Of a DNA stretch of 64,000 nt, positions 9,364 to 17,752 are shown piece by piece. The notes beneath the pieces were generated by a model. That model did no database searches. It was not told the origin of the DNA and saw only the letters and a list, made by a program, of their open reading frames with translations. The DNA is taken from NCBI RefSeq assembly GCF_001590785.1, contig NZ_LTAO01000036.1, positions 65,867 through 129,866 of the forward strand, read 5' to 3'. Position 1 is the first letter of the stretch. Each line of letters starts with the position of its first letter. Source of the stretch: Alkalihalobacillus trypoxylicola (GTDB lineage: Bacteria > Bacillota > Bacilli > Bacillales > Bacillaceae_D). Made by a program: the position numbers and the translations under genes.

Positions 9364-10716
9364 TTAATGGTTTACTTTTCTTTTTAAATAATAAGGCCTT
9401 ATGACTTGATCGATTATGAAAAATACAATGAGCGAAAGCCCGACCAAGGGCATTACAATACCAAAGCTAATCATTATACACCAGACCACTATATTTGCCT
9501 TTGTACTATTAGGTTTAATGGGTAGCCCAAACCCTCCTTCTGGCTTTCTTTTTTTCCACATGATGAATGAGCTAATAACGATTAACATAAGGCCAAGGCA
9601 TGTTATTAAACCTAAAACCTGGTTGGGCCAACCAAATAACCTCCCTTCATGCAAGGCAATACCACCTTCAACTAATTTCGCCGCTACAGGAAAATCCTGA
9701 AAACGAACATCACTTAGAACAGCCCCACTATACTGGTCCAGATGTAAAGTCGCTAAATCTTTTGGCTTGTCAAAATGGGAAGCGGTATAAACCCCTAATT
9801 CTCCATTAGGTAAAGTAATCGTATAAGGTTTTTTTAAATCTTGTTGATTCAATAAGTAGTTAATATCATCAATAGATAATGAGACATAGCTAGAAGGATT
9901 GGAAGCGGGAACTTCTAACTGCTCATTTGTCCATGGCACATTTTCCACTATATCCTTCGTAACCGTTATAGATTGAGGTTTTTCGCCAAAGCTATAGGCA
10001 TACTCTGGTGCTGTAGCCAAGCTTTGTATTTTGGGACCAACTACTCCAGACCAAGGCAAGCCGGTCGCAATAAGAATCAAAATAAAAATAGATAGCCAAA
10101 AGGCAGGAACAGCATGCAAGTCTCTCCAAAATAATCTTCCTCTCTTTCTTAATCTCGGTAATACAGTCCCCCATACTGATTTTTTATTTCTTGGCCACCA
10201 TATGTACAAACCTGTCATAATTAAAATAATCGTCCAAGAAGCAGCTAATTCTACTATTCGGTTACCAATGGTCCCTGCAATCCACAGCTCACTATGAAGC
10301 TTTTTAAAAATATGCGTTAATTTTTGGTCGCTTTGAACACTACCTTGAATTTCACCATTATAAGGATTGATATAGACTGATTTAGCTATACCTTGGTCAT
10401 TAATGCTAATTTCTGTTGTCTGCTTTTCATCTCCAGTGATCGTAATAGATTGAACAACAGCCTCAGGAAAATTCTCTTTTACCCTTTTTAACTGATGATT
10501 ATAGGATAAGACATGCTCTCCCTCTTCTTGAACGAAAATCATATCACTGTATAGTAATGCTTCGATTTGTGGTTTGAATAAATAGACTGACCCACTAAAA
10601 GCTAAAATAAAAATAAATGGAGCAAAAATAATTCCCGCATAAAAGTGCCACCTCCATATAGATTGAAATAACATAACATTAAATCCTTTTTTAATTTTTT
10701 TATCCGATTGATTCAT
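9364..10716 (-). CDS. PepSY-associated transmembrane protein
   Basis: A 450-residue membrane protein of the PepSY_TM family, often linked to reduction of ferric siderophores or to iron uptake. A first membrane segment at about 25-45 (FYAGIIFAPFIFILAFSGSVYLF) is followed by an extracytoplasmic PepSY-like domain. Further membrane helices lie near 145-175, 200-225, 365-390 and 410-435, with His residues beside several helices (HSELW, FWRDLHAVPAFW, ALHEGRLFGWP) that could bind haem. Start: ATG at 10716 with GGAGGG five bases upstream, preferred over a GTG two codons earlier. It is monocistronic. No Fur box was recognised. Confidence 0.75.
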   Translation of the reverse strand: MNQSDKKIKKGFNVMLFQSIWRWHFYAGIIFAPFIFILAFSGSVYLFKPQIEALLYSDMIFVQEEGEHVLSYNHQLKRVKENFPEAVVQSITITGDEKQTTEISINDQGIAKSVYINPYNGEIQGSVQSDQKLTHIFKKLHSELWIAGTIGNRIVELAASWTIILIMTGLYIWWPRNKKSVWGTVLPRLRKRGRLFWRDLHAVPAFWLSIFILILIATGLPWSGVVGPKIQSLATAPEYAYSFGEKPQSITVTKDIVENVPWTNEQLEVPASNPSSYVSLSIDDINYLLNQQDLKKPYTITLPNGELGVYTASHFDKPKDLATLHLDQYSGAVLSDVRFQDFPVAAKLVEGGIALHEGRLFGWPNQVLGLITCLGLMLIVISSFIMWKKRKPEGGFGLPIKPNSTKANIVVWCIMISFGIVMPLVGLSLIVFFIIDQVIRPYYLKRKVNH

Positions 10717-10833
10717 ATACACCCTCCATTCTCATTTACTTTAGTTGAAAGATGTTAAGCGGATGTGAAATGCTTCAAATTTTCTAATAGGGACTATTAA
10801 AAACTTTTTTCTCTAAAGTGTTTTACTTACTCA

Positions 10834-10862
10834 TTGCAAAATGATTTATTTCTCCTTATAAT
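10834..10862 (+). promoter_or_regulatory. Sigma-A promoter of the ABC-F leader
   Basis: TTGCAA (10834-10839), 17-base spacer, perfect TATAAT (10857-10862). It lies 31 bases before the leader-peptide start. Confidence 0.85.
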
Positions 10863-10893
10863 GGAATTATTATAAATGTGGAGGTGAGTAAAG

Positions 10894-11007
10894 GTGAAAG
10901 TTTTATCTGTTTTGCGCGGGTTTTTATGGTCGTTTCTATTATTCTGCCGTGCAAAATTTGCGGTTTTAGTTGCTAACGGGACAGATCTGCCCAATTTTAG
11001 CAATTAA
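10894..11007 (+). CDS. Leader peptide (uORF) of the ABC-F gene
   Basis: A 37-codon frame starting with GTG, with a strong GGAGGTGAG site a few bases ahead. It reads MKVLSVLRGFLWSFLLFC, then RAKFAVLVANGTDLPNFSN. It sits between a good sigma-A promoter and an intrinsic terminator that precedes an ABC-F resistance gene, the arrangement known for antibiotic-sensing attenuation of such genes (for example vmlR). Ribosome stalling on this frame by a drug would be expected to prevent terminator formation. The peptide itself is not one I recognise. Confidence 0.65.
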   Translation: MKVLSVLRGFLWSFLLFCRAKFAVLVANGTDLPNFSN

Positions 11008-11097
11008 ATACGAATAACAAACAGAGAAAATCACCTTTTATCACTTGAACGGATTATGTAGGGAGCTTTTTGTCTCTCTCTTTTAATGATGGTTCTA

Positions 11098-11133
11098 AAG
11101 CGATGGAGATTAACATTCTCTATCGCTTTTTTT
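11098..11133 (+). terminator. Attenuator terminator before the ABC-F gene
   Basis: AAGCGATGGAGA pairs with TCTCTATCGCTT around a 6-7 base loop, followed by T7. It stands 91 bases downstream of the uORF and about 90 bases before the ABC-F start, so it terminates transcription in the leader. A competing antiterminator was not resolved by eye. Confidence 0.8.
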
Positions 11134-11222
11134 ATATCTTCAGGATTTCTGTACAATTAATTTTTTATCATGAAGGTGATGCTCCTCTTTTGTTGTGAAC
11201 ACAATAAATGGAGGAAACAAAA

Positions 11223-13088
11223 ATGATCGTTCAAACAAATAAAATAACAAAAAATATCGCAGGTCAACTTATTTTCGAAGACCTAACGATGCAAATTAAA
11301 GAAAGAGAGATTATTGGTTTAGTGGGACGAAATGGTTCAGGTAAGTCGACGTTCATGAAATTACTAGCTAAACAGGATGATGTCGATTCCGGAGAAATTC
11401 ATTGGCGCAAACAATTAAACATTGGATATGTCTCACAAATGAAACAGCATAGGTTCAAAGGAACAGTCAGAGAGTTCTTAACAAGTACCTATCATCATTT
11501 AATAAATTTACAAAAAGAATTACATCAGCTAGAAGAAATAATGAAAAATCAGGAAGGAAAACAGCTCGAGCTTTCTCTTGAAAGATATGGAAAACTATTA
11601 GAACAATTTAGCTCATCGGGTGGATATGAAATAGAGTCTGAAATAGAAAAAGTAATAACCGGATTAAACCTAAAAAAATTAGAAAATCAAGCGATGGTGA
11701 CTCTTAGTGGCGGAGAAAGTACAAAAGTAGAATTAGCAAAGGCTCTTTTAGCAAAACCAGATTTATTATTATTAGATGAGCCTACCAATCACTTAGATTT
11801 AAAAGCGATTGAATGGTTAACCCAATTTATTCAATCGTTTTCTGGAAGCGCCTTGATTATTTCACATGATCGTTATTTTTTAGATGAAATCGTTACGTCG
11901 ATTATCGATTTAGAAGATGGAAGTATGCACCAATATCATACTAATTACTCTACCTTTGTCGTAGATAAAGAAGCTAAACTACTACAGGAATTTCATCATT
12001 ATCAAGAGCAGCAAAAGAAAATCAAAAAAATGAAAGAAGCGATTAAGAGACTTAGAATATGGGCGAATCAAGCAAATCCGCCAAACGAAGGTCTTCATAA
12101 AAGAGCTAGAAATATGGAAAGAGCGCTAGAACGAATTGAAAAAATCTCAAAGCCGAAATTAGAGGCAAATACGATGAAATTCGATTTAAAAACGTCAAAA
12201 AGAAGCGGGAAAGATGTCGTTTCATTAGAACAGGTAGGAAAAAGCTTTCAGAACCGTTGGCTCTTCAGAGAGATGAATTTCCATGCTCGCTTTCAGGATA
12301 AAATAGCTATTATTGGCGACAATGGCACGGGAAAATCAACCTTGCTCAAAATGATGTTAGGTAAGGTAGTGCCTTCAGAAGGAAAAGTAACAATTGGAAG
12401 TCAAGTGAAAATTGGTTACCTTTCTCAGCATAGCTATTCAAACAGAAAAAACGAGACGATACTGGATGTTTTTAGAGAACAGGTTGCTGTCACAGAGGGA
12501 GAAGCAAGAAATATTCTTGCACGATTTTTATTCTTTGGGAAGCAAGTATGGACTTCTGTAGACCAATTAAGTGGCGGAGAAAAAATGAGATTAAAGCTAG
12601 CCATTTTTATGAATCAGGAAATCAACCTTCTTATTTTAGATGAGCCTACTAATCATTTAGATATTGATTCAAAGGAAATTGTAGAGGAAGCATTATCTAA
12701 CTTTGAAGGCACAATTATTGCCGTTAGCCATGACCGATATTTCTTAAATAAAGTATTTACTCAAATATATTGGCTTGAATCTGGCACCCTTCTACACTTT
12801 CCTGGAAATTATAATTGGGCGCGTGAGAAAAAATTAGAAAGTTCTCAACTAAACGCTAATCCTACAGAGGAGAGGAAGAGAACCAAAAAACGTCATCTAA
12901 CTGAAAAGAAATCGCTTAAGAAGCAAGTGATTGAGATTGAGAATTCCATACAAAATATTGAATTCAAGTTAGAACATACAAGTGATTACTTAACGTTACA
13001 AACTTTGTTAAAAGAAAAGGAATTATTAGAAGAAAAATGGCTCGATATAATAGAGCAGGATATCGATGAAACGGAGGAAATGCAATGA
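11223..13088 (+). CDS. ABC-F ribosome-protection ATPase (antibiotic resistance type)
   Basis: A 621-residue soluble protein with two ABC cassettes and no membrane domain. Cassette 1 has Walker A GRNGSGKST (about 35-43), signature LSGGESTKVELA and Walker B LLLLDEPTNHLD. Cassette 2 has GDNGTGKST, LSGGEKMRLKLA and LLILDEPTNHLD. A basic inter-domain linker (RIWANQANPPNEGLHKRARN) and a charged C-terminal coiled coil are typical of ABC-F proteins that bind the ribosomal E site and dislodge macrolide, lincosamide, streptogramin or pleuromutilin drugs. The leader attenuator supports the resistance class over housekeeping ABC-F. The ATG at 11223 (SD GGAGG at 11210) is preferred over the ATG at 11208, which overlaps that SD. 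Confidence 0.85.
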   Translation: MIVQTNKITKNIAGQLIFEDLTMQIKEREIIGLVGRNGSGKSTFMKLLAKQDDVDSGEIHWRKQLNIGYVSQMKQHRFKGTVREFLTSTYHHLINLQKELHQLEEIMKNQEGKQLELSLERYGKLLEQFSSSGGYEIESEIEKVITGLNLKKLENQAMVTLSGGESTKVELAKALLAKPDLLLLDEPTNHLDLKAIEWLTQFIQSFSGSALIISHDRYFLDEIVTSIIDLEDGSMHQYHTNYSTFVVDKEAKLLQEFHHYQEQQKKIKKMKEAIKRLRIWANQANPPNEGLHKRARNMERALERIEKISKPKLEANTMKFDLKTSKRSGKDVVSLEQVGKSFQNRWLFREMNFHARFQDKIAIIGDNGTGKSTLLKMMLGKVVPSEGKVTIGSQVKIGYLSQHSYSNRKNETILDVFREQVAVTEGEARNILARFLFFGKQVWTSVDQLSGGEKMRLKLAIFMNQEINLLILDEPTNHLDIDSKEIVEEALSNFEGTIIAVSHDRYFLNKVFTQIYWLESGTLLHFPGNYNWAREKKLESSQLNANPTEERKRTKKRHLTEKKSLKKQVIEIENSIQNIEFKLEHTSDYLTLQTLLKEKELLEEKWLDIIEQDIDETEEMQ

Positions 13089-13846
13089 ATTCAACAGTAA
13101 GCTTTCAAGATATTTATCATCTAGGTAAAGAAATAAAATGTAACGAAAAATATACACAAAACCATTCTGCAACATTATCAGAGGTTTATGATGCGAACTT
13201 TATTTCATTTAAAATGGTACCAAGCTTAGCGGAATTTAATGAGATAGAAAGAGAATATAAGAGTTTCCAAAAAAATAGTCATCAAACTCATTTAAAATTT
13301 ATATTCCCAGAGAATAGCACCCTGAATGAAGAGTTAAATCATTATTTAGTGAAATCTAATTATGCGATTTCAAAATTAGAGCTATATATGATTCATTCTA
13401 ATGATTTTCCGTTCAAAAGTACGAACAGGGATATATCGGTTGAATTTGTAGATTCTAATGAAAAGTTGAAGGACTTCTTATATTTACACGATATTATAGA
13501 CCGCGAAATAGGTGATACCTTTGCCCAAATGAAGAAGCAATGGTATGAAAAACATTATCGTAATAAGGCTATTGATTATATAGTCGCCTATGAACAGGGA
13601 AAGCCAGTTGGCTATGTTCAGCTGTTCAAGTCAGCGCAAGGTATTGAGCTTGATTCCTTTCAAGTGCTACCCGAATGGCAAAAGCTAGGGATTGGGCATC
13701 AAATTCAGCAGCACATAATGGAAACCTTTCCTAATCATACGATATTTTTAGTCGCAGATAGTGATGATACACCGAAAGAAATGTATAAGAAGCAGGGCTA
13801 TCAATTCCTACAGTATCGATACGAAGCATTACTTATGGGATTGTAA
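13085..13846 (+). CDS. GNAT-family N-acetyltransferase
   Basis: A 253-residue protein whose start overlaps the ABC-F stop by 4 bases (ATGA), so it is translationally coupled to it. The C-terminal half is a GNAT fold: AYEQGKPVGYVQLF strand, SFQVLPEWQKLGIGHQI with the acetyl-CoA P-loop, then YKKQGYQFLQYRYEAL. The N-terminal half lacks a clear P-loop and may be a degenerate second GNAT domain. The substrate is unknown. Co-transcription with a resistance gene makes drug or ribosome modification possible but unproven. Confidence 0.75.
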   Translation: MNSTVSFQDIYHLGKEIKCNEKYTQNHSATLSEVYDANFISFKMVPSLAEFNEIEREYKSFQKNSHQTHLKFIFPENSTLNEELNHYLVKSNYAISKLELYMIHSNDFPFKSTNRDISVEFVDSNEKLKDFLYLHDIIDREIGDTFAQMKKQWYEKHYRNKAIDYIVAYEQGKPVGYVQLFKSAQGIELDSFQVLPEWQKLGIGHQIQQHIMETFPNHTIFLVADSDDTPKEMYKKQGYQFLQYRYEALLMGL

Positions 13847-13851
13847 ACATA

Positions 13852-13891
13852 AAAAACTGGTGACCATGATATGAAAGGTCACCAGTTTTTT
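13852..13891. terminator. Bidirectional terminator between GNAT and murG
   Basis: AAAAACTGGTGACC and GGTCACCAGTTTTTT form a 14-bp stem with A and T tracts on both sides, serving the + operon and possibly the convergent murG-like gene. Confidence 0.85.
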
Positions 13892-13947
13892 ATGTTGCAT
13901 GTGAAGAATGATCGAAAGAATTCTAGTGTTCTTCCCTAGCCTTCCAG

Positions 13948-15009
13948 CTAAATCGCCTTTATTTCGTTAATAATGTGATCCAAAGCTTTTCCTTGATTTC
14001 CATTACGCATCGCTGTCTTTATTTCGTCCTCTTCATTTGACAGCTTATCTAGATAATCAAATAGTGAGTTTTTTGTTAAATCCTTCTCCTCCAGCATAAG
14101 TGCATAGCCTTTTTCCTGAAAGGATTTAGCGTTTATAATTTGGTCACCACGACTCTGATCTTTTCCTAAAGGAATAATAATCATAGGAATTTCTAACGCA
14201 ACAAATTCAAAAATAGCGTTCGAACCACCTCTAGTAATGACGATATCTGCTAGAGCGAGAATGTCGGCTAATTCCTCATGCACATACTCAAACTGTTTAT
14301 AACCAACTTGATTCTCTAATTCAGGGTCCAGATTATTTTTTCCGCACAAATGAACGATTTGGTAATTTTTTGTTAATTCATCGATGTAACTTCTAACTGT
14401 TTCATTTATTTTCCTTGCTCCTAAACTACCACCCATAATGAGCAAAACGGGCAGCTGACTATGAAATCCTAGCCATTTTCTAGCTTTTTCTGCTGAACCC
14501 GTTAAAATATCCTTCCGAATCGGTGAACCTATTGATTCTGTTTTATTTCCTGGTAAATAACGCTTCGTTTCTTCGAAGGATGTAAAAATTTTTGTTGCAA
14601 ATCTTTGTGAGATTTTATTTGCTAATCCTGGTGTAAAGTCACTTTCATGAATAAAAATAGGGATTTTCAAAGTCGATGCGGCAATAATAACCGGTACTGA
14701 GACAAATCCTCCCTTTGAAAAAACTAATTGAGGTTTAAGCTTTTTTAATGTTCTTCTAGCATCTAAGCAGCCCTTTAGTACCCGAAAGATATCCTTAACG
14801 TTTTCAAAATCAATATATCTTCTTAGCTTCCCACTACTTATAGGATGATAAGGGATGCCTATTTTTTCAATTAATTCTTTTTCAATCCCATTCTTTGAAC
14901 CAATATAATCAATTTGATAGTTATCTTCATTTTGAATTTCTTTAATAATCGCAAGGTTTGGAGTCACATGCCCTGCTGTGCCTCCTCCTGTAAATACAAT
15001 TCTTTTCAT
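13948..15009 (-). CDS. murG: MurG-like UDP-GlcNAc transferase
   Basis: A 353-residue GT28 enzyme with GGGTAGHVTPNLA at the N-terminus (the MurG glycine-rich loop), HESDFTPGLANK, a second loop GGSLGARKINETV, and ITRGGSNAIFEFVALEIP at the nucleotide-sugar site. MurG adds GlcNAc to lipid I on the inner membrane face to give lipid II. The gene is alone and outside a mur/dcw cluster, as for the second MurG of some Bacillus species, so it may be a paralogue rather than the housekeeping copy. Start ATG with GAGGAGGATTT upstream. The 15010-15600 gap holds only repeat R2 copy b. Confidence 0.85.
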   Translation of the reverse strand: MKRIVFTGGGTAGHVTPNLAIIKEIQNEDNYQIDYIGSKNGIEKELIEKIGIPYHPISSGKLRRYIDFENVKDIFRVLKGCLDARRTLKKLKPQLVFSKGGFVSVPVIIAASTLKIPIFIHESDFTPGLANKISQRFATKIFTSFEETKRYLPGNKTESIGSPIRKDILTGSAEKARKWLGFHSQLPVLLIMGGSLGARKINETVRSYIDELTKNYQIVHLCGKNNLDPELENQVGYKQFEYVHEELADILALADIVITRGGSNAIFEFVALEIPMIIIPLGKDQSRGDQIINAKSFQEKGYALMLEEKDLTKNSLFDYLDKLSNEEDEIKTAMRNGNQGKALDHIINEIKAI

Positions 15010-15364
15010 AAATCCTCCTCATCACCTCATAAAAGGGTGAATCTCCATACTAATGTTTTTGAAGCTCCATATGTATTGTATCTTAAAATATATAATATCA
15101 AAAGCTTCAGTTACTAGGAGCTGTAGATAATCTTTTCATACATATTTTATTTAATTGATTATAATTTATGAATGATTACACTGTAAAAACCGGAATTATT
15201 AGGGTGACAGAGTTTGGTATATGATCTGTTTTTAAATCACTCATATAGAAAAAATTGAAATAATGTGTAATGGATGCAAACAAAAATAACGAACACTGTA
15301 CCCTCCTTCTTCTGGAAAGAGATGGATTCTGCTGAACAAATAAATTCTTTATGAAATTCGAGAA

Positions 15365-15498
15365 CTAGCGGAAACAAGACACGGAGACTCCAGTGGGAAG
15401 TAATGGCCATGCCGAAATCCACTTTTTATAAAAAGTTAGTTCGGCGCCATCCCACAGGACGCGAAGTGTCTTGGTGGAGCGAACAGGTAGGCACCTAG
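15365..15498 (+). repeat. Dispersed repeat R2, copy b
   Basis: An inverted copy of 1994-2131, roughly 85 percent alike by eye, with the same CTAG ends and AAGACAC/GTGTCTT arms. It lies between murG and the GH43 gene. Nothing else was recognised in the surrounding 600-base gap. Confidence 0.7.
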
Positions 15499-15614
15499 AA
15501 TGTTTGGAAACATTCTAACGTCACAGCCTCACTTAGAGGAATAAATATATAAATTAATAATAAAATAAATTGATTAATGTTTTCAAAAACCAATTTATAA
15601 GAGGAGGTATTGAA

Positions 15615-16556
15615 ATGAATAAAAGGTTAGGTTTTGTCTTTTTTACCATGTCTTTATTACTTTTCTTTTACGTACCAACAGCAGATGCAGCCTTTTGGGA
15701 ATTAACGGGTGACACGAATGTTCATGATCCTACTATTATTAAAGAAGGAAACACTTGGTATACCTTTTCAACTGGCCCAGGATTACAAGTTTTACGTTCC
15801 GATAATGGATTACATTGGTATCGAGTTCCGCAAATTTTTTTACAACCGCTTTCATGGTGGAACACTTATGTACCAGAGCACTCCGAAAATGACGTATGGG
15901 CTCCTGATATCGAATACTTTAATGGGAGATACTGGCTTTATTATTCTATTTCAACCTTTCGGTCCAATCAGTCCTTAATTGGTCTAACCTCTACTCACAG
16001 TATTCATTCTGGACAGTGGCGAGATGACGGCCTTGTTATTTCAACAGCCAGTCATCATAATTATAATGCGATTGATCCACAGTTAACAATTGATGCAAAT
16101 GGTGAGCCTTGGCTAGCTTTTGGCTCTCATTGGACTGGGATTAAGCTCGTCAAATTAAATGCTTCAACGATGAAGCCAACAGGTAACATATATTCTATTG
16201 CCAACCGACCTAATCATAATGGAGCCATTGAAGCACCGACAATTTATTATCGAAATGGTTATTATTACTTATTTGCATCCATTGATAGCTGCTGCCAAGG
16301 GGTTAATAGTACGTATAAAATTATTTATGGTCGTTCTACTAATATTACAGGACCTTACGTAGATCGAAATGGAAATCCAATGATGAATGGAGGAGGAACG
16401 GTTCTAGACGCTGGTAATGACCGTTGGAGAGGACCAGGACATCAAGATGTTTATAACGGGATTATTATTCGTCATGCTTATGATGCCTTAGATAATGGAA
16501 ACCCTAAGCTATTAATTAATGATTTATATTGGTCAGGTGGTTGGCCAAGTTATTAA
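15615..16556 (+). CDS. Secreted endo-1,5-alpha-L-arabinanase (GH43)
   Basis: A 313-residue secreted glycoside hydrolase, similar in length to B. subtilis AbnA. Signal peptide of about 25 residues (hydrophobic FVFFTMSLLLFFYVPTADA, then AFWELTG). The five-blade propeller family 43 catalytic residues are visible: Asp in NVHDPTI (base), Asp in AIDPQL (pKa modulator) and Glu in AIEAPTI (acid). It would cleave the arabinan backbone of plant pectin outside the cell. The ATG at 15615 has GAGGAGG eight bases upstream and gives a proper signal peptide, so the upstream in-frame ATG at 15570 is rejected. Confidence 0.9.
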   Translation: MNKRLGFVFFTMSLLLFFYVPTADAAFWELTGDTNVHDPTIIKEGNTWYTFSTGPGLQVLRSDNGLHWYRVPQIFLQPLSWWNTYVPEHSENDVWAPDIEYFNGRYWLYYSISTFRSNQSLIGLTSTHSIHSGQWRDDGLVISTASHHNYNAIDPQLTIDANGEPWLAFGSHWTGIKLVKLNASTMKPTGNIYSIANRPNHNGAIEAPTIYYRNGYYYLFASIDSCCQGVNSTYKIIYGRSTNITGPYVDRNGNPMMNGGGTVLDAGNDRWRGPGHQDVYNGIIIRHAYDALDNGNPKLLINDLYWSGGWPSY

Positions 16557-16585
16557 ATTTTAATGGGTAGCCATTTTACGGTGGA

Positions 16586-17167
16586 TTATTTAAAGCTATC
16601 TTTCGATTCATTCAAAATTTTCTGGACTAAGCTTCTATTTTTCATCATTTCTTCTACATCGAATACAATGGGGACTAGAGTTTGACCAGTACCTACGAGC
16701 TCATCCCCTCTCTGTTCAATGGCAAATCGATAAATGATTTTGAGCATTCGATAGAATTTCTTTTCAATTAAAGCTAAATAGAACTTAGGTTTATATTGTA
16801 TAGCATGAGTATAAAAGATTTCCATAAAACCTTTAAAATACCCTTTTCTCTGATAATCTTCATGAAGACATAGCTTATCAATTTCCCAGGTTTCCTTTTG
16901 GTATTCCATAATATCGCTGTAATGAGAAAACTTCCCTCGATCTTCACCTTCAACCGTACTATGTTCACTTAAAGGGTTATAGGGAATAAATTCAATCGTT
17001 CCAATTACCTTTTTTGGCAAAAAAAAGAAACGATGAGGCAAAAGTAGATTATATCGAACCGCCTGATCCAGATAAAGATCATTATACCAACCGTTTTTTT
17101 GACAAGCGTATTCCCATGTAAAGGCAAATTTTCGCTGCTGCTGTCGTGATTGAACATGCTCGAACAT
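16586..17167 (-). CDS. GNAT-like acyltransferase (N-acyl amino acid synthase/FeeM-like)
   Basis: A 193-residue protein resembling LuxI/FeeM-type members of the GNAT superfamily: a long first part with aromatic and Arg residues, IGTIEFIPYNP central strand, EIDKLCLHEDYQRKGYFKGFME at the acyl-CoA binding loop, and FYLALIEKKFYRMLKII. Such proteins make N-acyl amino acids or act on acyl donors; the substrate here is not known. The ATG at 17167 has a strong GAGGAGGTG site. A longer upstream frame runs into repeat R3 and is rejected. It lies about 320 bases downstream of the second lasso precursor on the same strand, separated by R3. Confidence 0.65.
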   Translation of the reverse strand: MFEHVQSRQQQRKFAFTWEYACQKNGWYNDLYLDQAVRYNLLLPHRFFFLPKKVIGTIEFIPYNPLSEHSTVEGEDRGKFSHYSDIMEYQKETWEIDKLCLHEDYQRKGYFKGFMEIFYTHAIQYKPKFYLALIEKKFYRMLKIIYRFAIEQRGDELVGTGQTLVPIVFDVEEMMKNRSLVQKILNESKDSFK

Positions 17168-17212
17168 TGATGACACCTCCTCTTTTAGGAATTTTTTTAA
17201 AAAAAGATAAGT

Positions 17213-17468
17213 AAGAGGCTGGGACATCTTTAAGAGCCGGACATGGAAAGACAAATGAAATAAAAGAGGTTTAGTTGAACCTCTACAGAAGAAACCCATG
17301 CTTTCCGGTGGCATGGCTTCTGCCTCTTTCCTAGACAACCGTCGGTCCAGAGACTTCAGACACGCTTTTTTCACCATAGTCTTCGAATTCCCCTTCTGCT
17401 CACTTCCTTTAAAACGAACGAAATTCGCTTCGTTCTAATCAGACTATCTACTTTTGTTCCAGCCTCTT
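17213..17468 (+). repeat. R3, MITE-like element with terminal inverted repeats
   Basis: A 256-bp non-coding block bounded by AAGAGGCTGGGACA and TGTTCCAGCCTCTT, which are inverted repeats with one mismatch. An internal palindrome AACGAAATTCGCTTCGTT is present. The GAGGCTGGGAC end also occurs as a fragment near 2272-2280. No transposase is encoded, so this is a miniature or decayed element. Confidence 0.65.
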
Positions 17469-17486
17469 CTTTTTATGCCTATCTGT

Positions 17487-17639
17487 TTAACTATCTAATG
17501 GGTTGCCAGGCTCTATCGGGTTTGGTTCTGTAGGATTTGTCGGATCCGGATTAGGGTTTCCTCCACCTGGAGGATTTTTTTTCATTGTCATACTTACATC
17601 CAATACTTCTAATGATAGTGAATGCCATTGCTTTTTCAT
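17487..17639 (-). CDS. Paeninodin-family lasso precursor-like peptide A2 with Pro/Gly-rich core
   Basis: A 50-residue peptide. The leader MKKQWHSLSLEVLDVSMTM has the paeninodin-family pattern: basic/aromatic start, LEVLDV motif, Thr at -2 before the expected cleavage. The predicted core KKNPPGGGNPNPDPTNP continues TEPNPIEPGNPLDS. It has no Asp/Glu at positions 7-9 (Gly, Gly, Asn), where a lasso ring would close, and no Gly, Ala, Ser or Cys at position 1. It ends in Asp-Ser; paeninodin is phosphorylated on a C-terminal Ser. SD AGGTGG. It has its own promoter with SinR-like boxes and lies downstream of the metallophosphoesterase. It may not form a classical lasso. Confidence 0.75.
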   Translation of the reverse strand: MKKQWHSLSLEVLDVSMTMKKNPPGGGNPNPDPTNPTEPNPIEPGNPLDS

Positions 17640-17666
17640 CATATCACCACCTTTCCTCTTATCATA

Positions 17667-17736
17667 ACTTTATTAAGAACAAAATAACCAATTCGTTCTT
17701 TATTAAGAATATAACGTACTTAATTTCGTTAGTCAA
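17667..17736 (-). promoter_or_regulatory. Sigma-A promoter of A2 with GTTCTT-type (SinR-like) boxes
   Basis: Minus strand: -35 TTGACT (17736-17731), 17-base spacer, -10 TATATT (17713-17708). The inverted repeat GTTCTTTATTAAGAAT (17695-17710) overlaps the -10 and start region. A second, half-degenerate box ending TTAAGAAC lies at 17665-17680. GTTCTTT equals the B. subtilis SinR consensus GTTCTYT. Confidence 0.65.
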
Positions 17737-17752
17737 TTGATTCTTTCGTTTT

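Noticed and set aside
17168-17377. N-terminal extension of the acyltransferase frame to 263 residues
   Set aside because: The extension lies in repeat R3 and the strong SD is at 17167.
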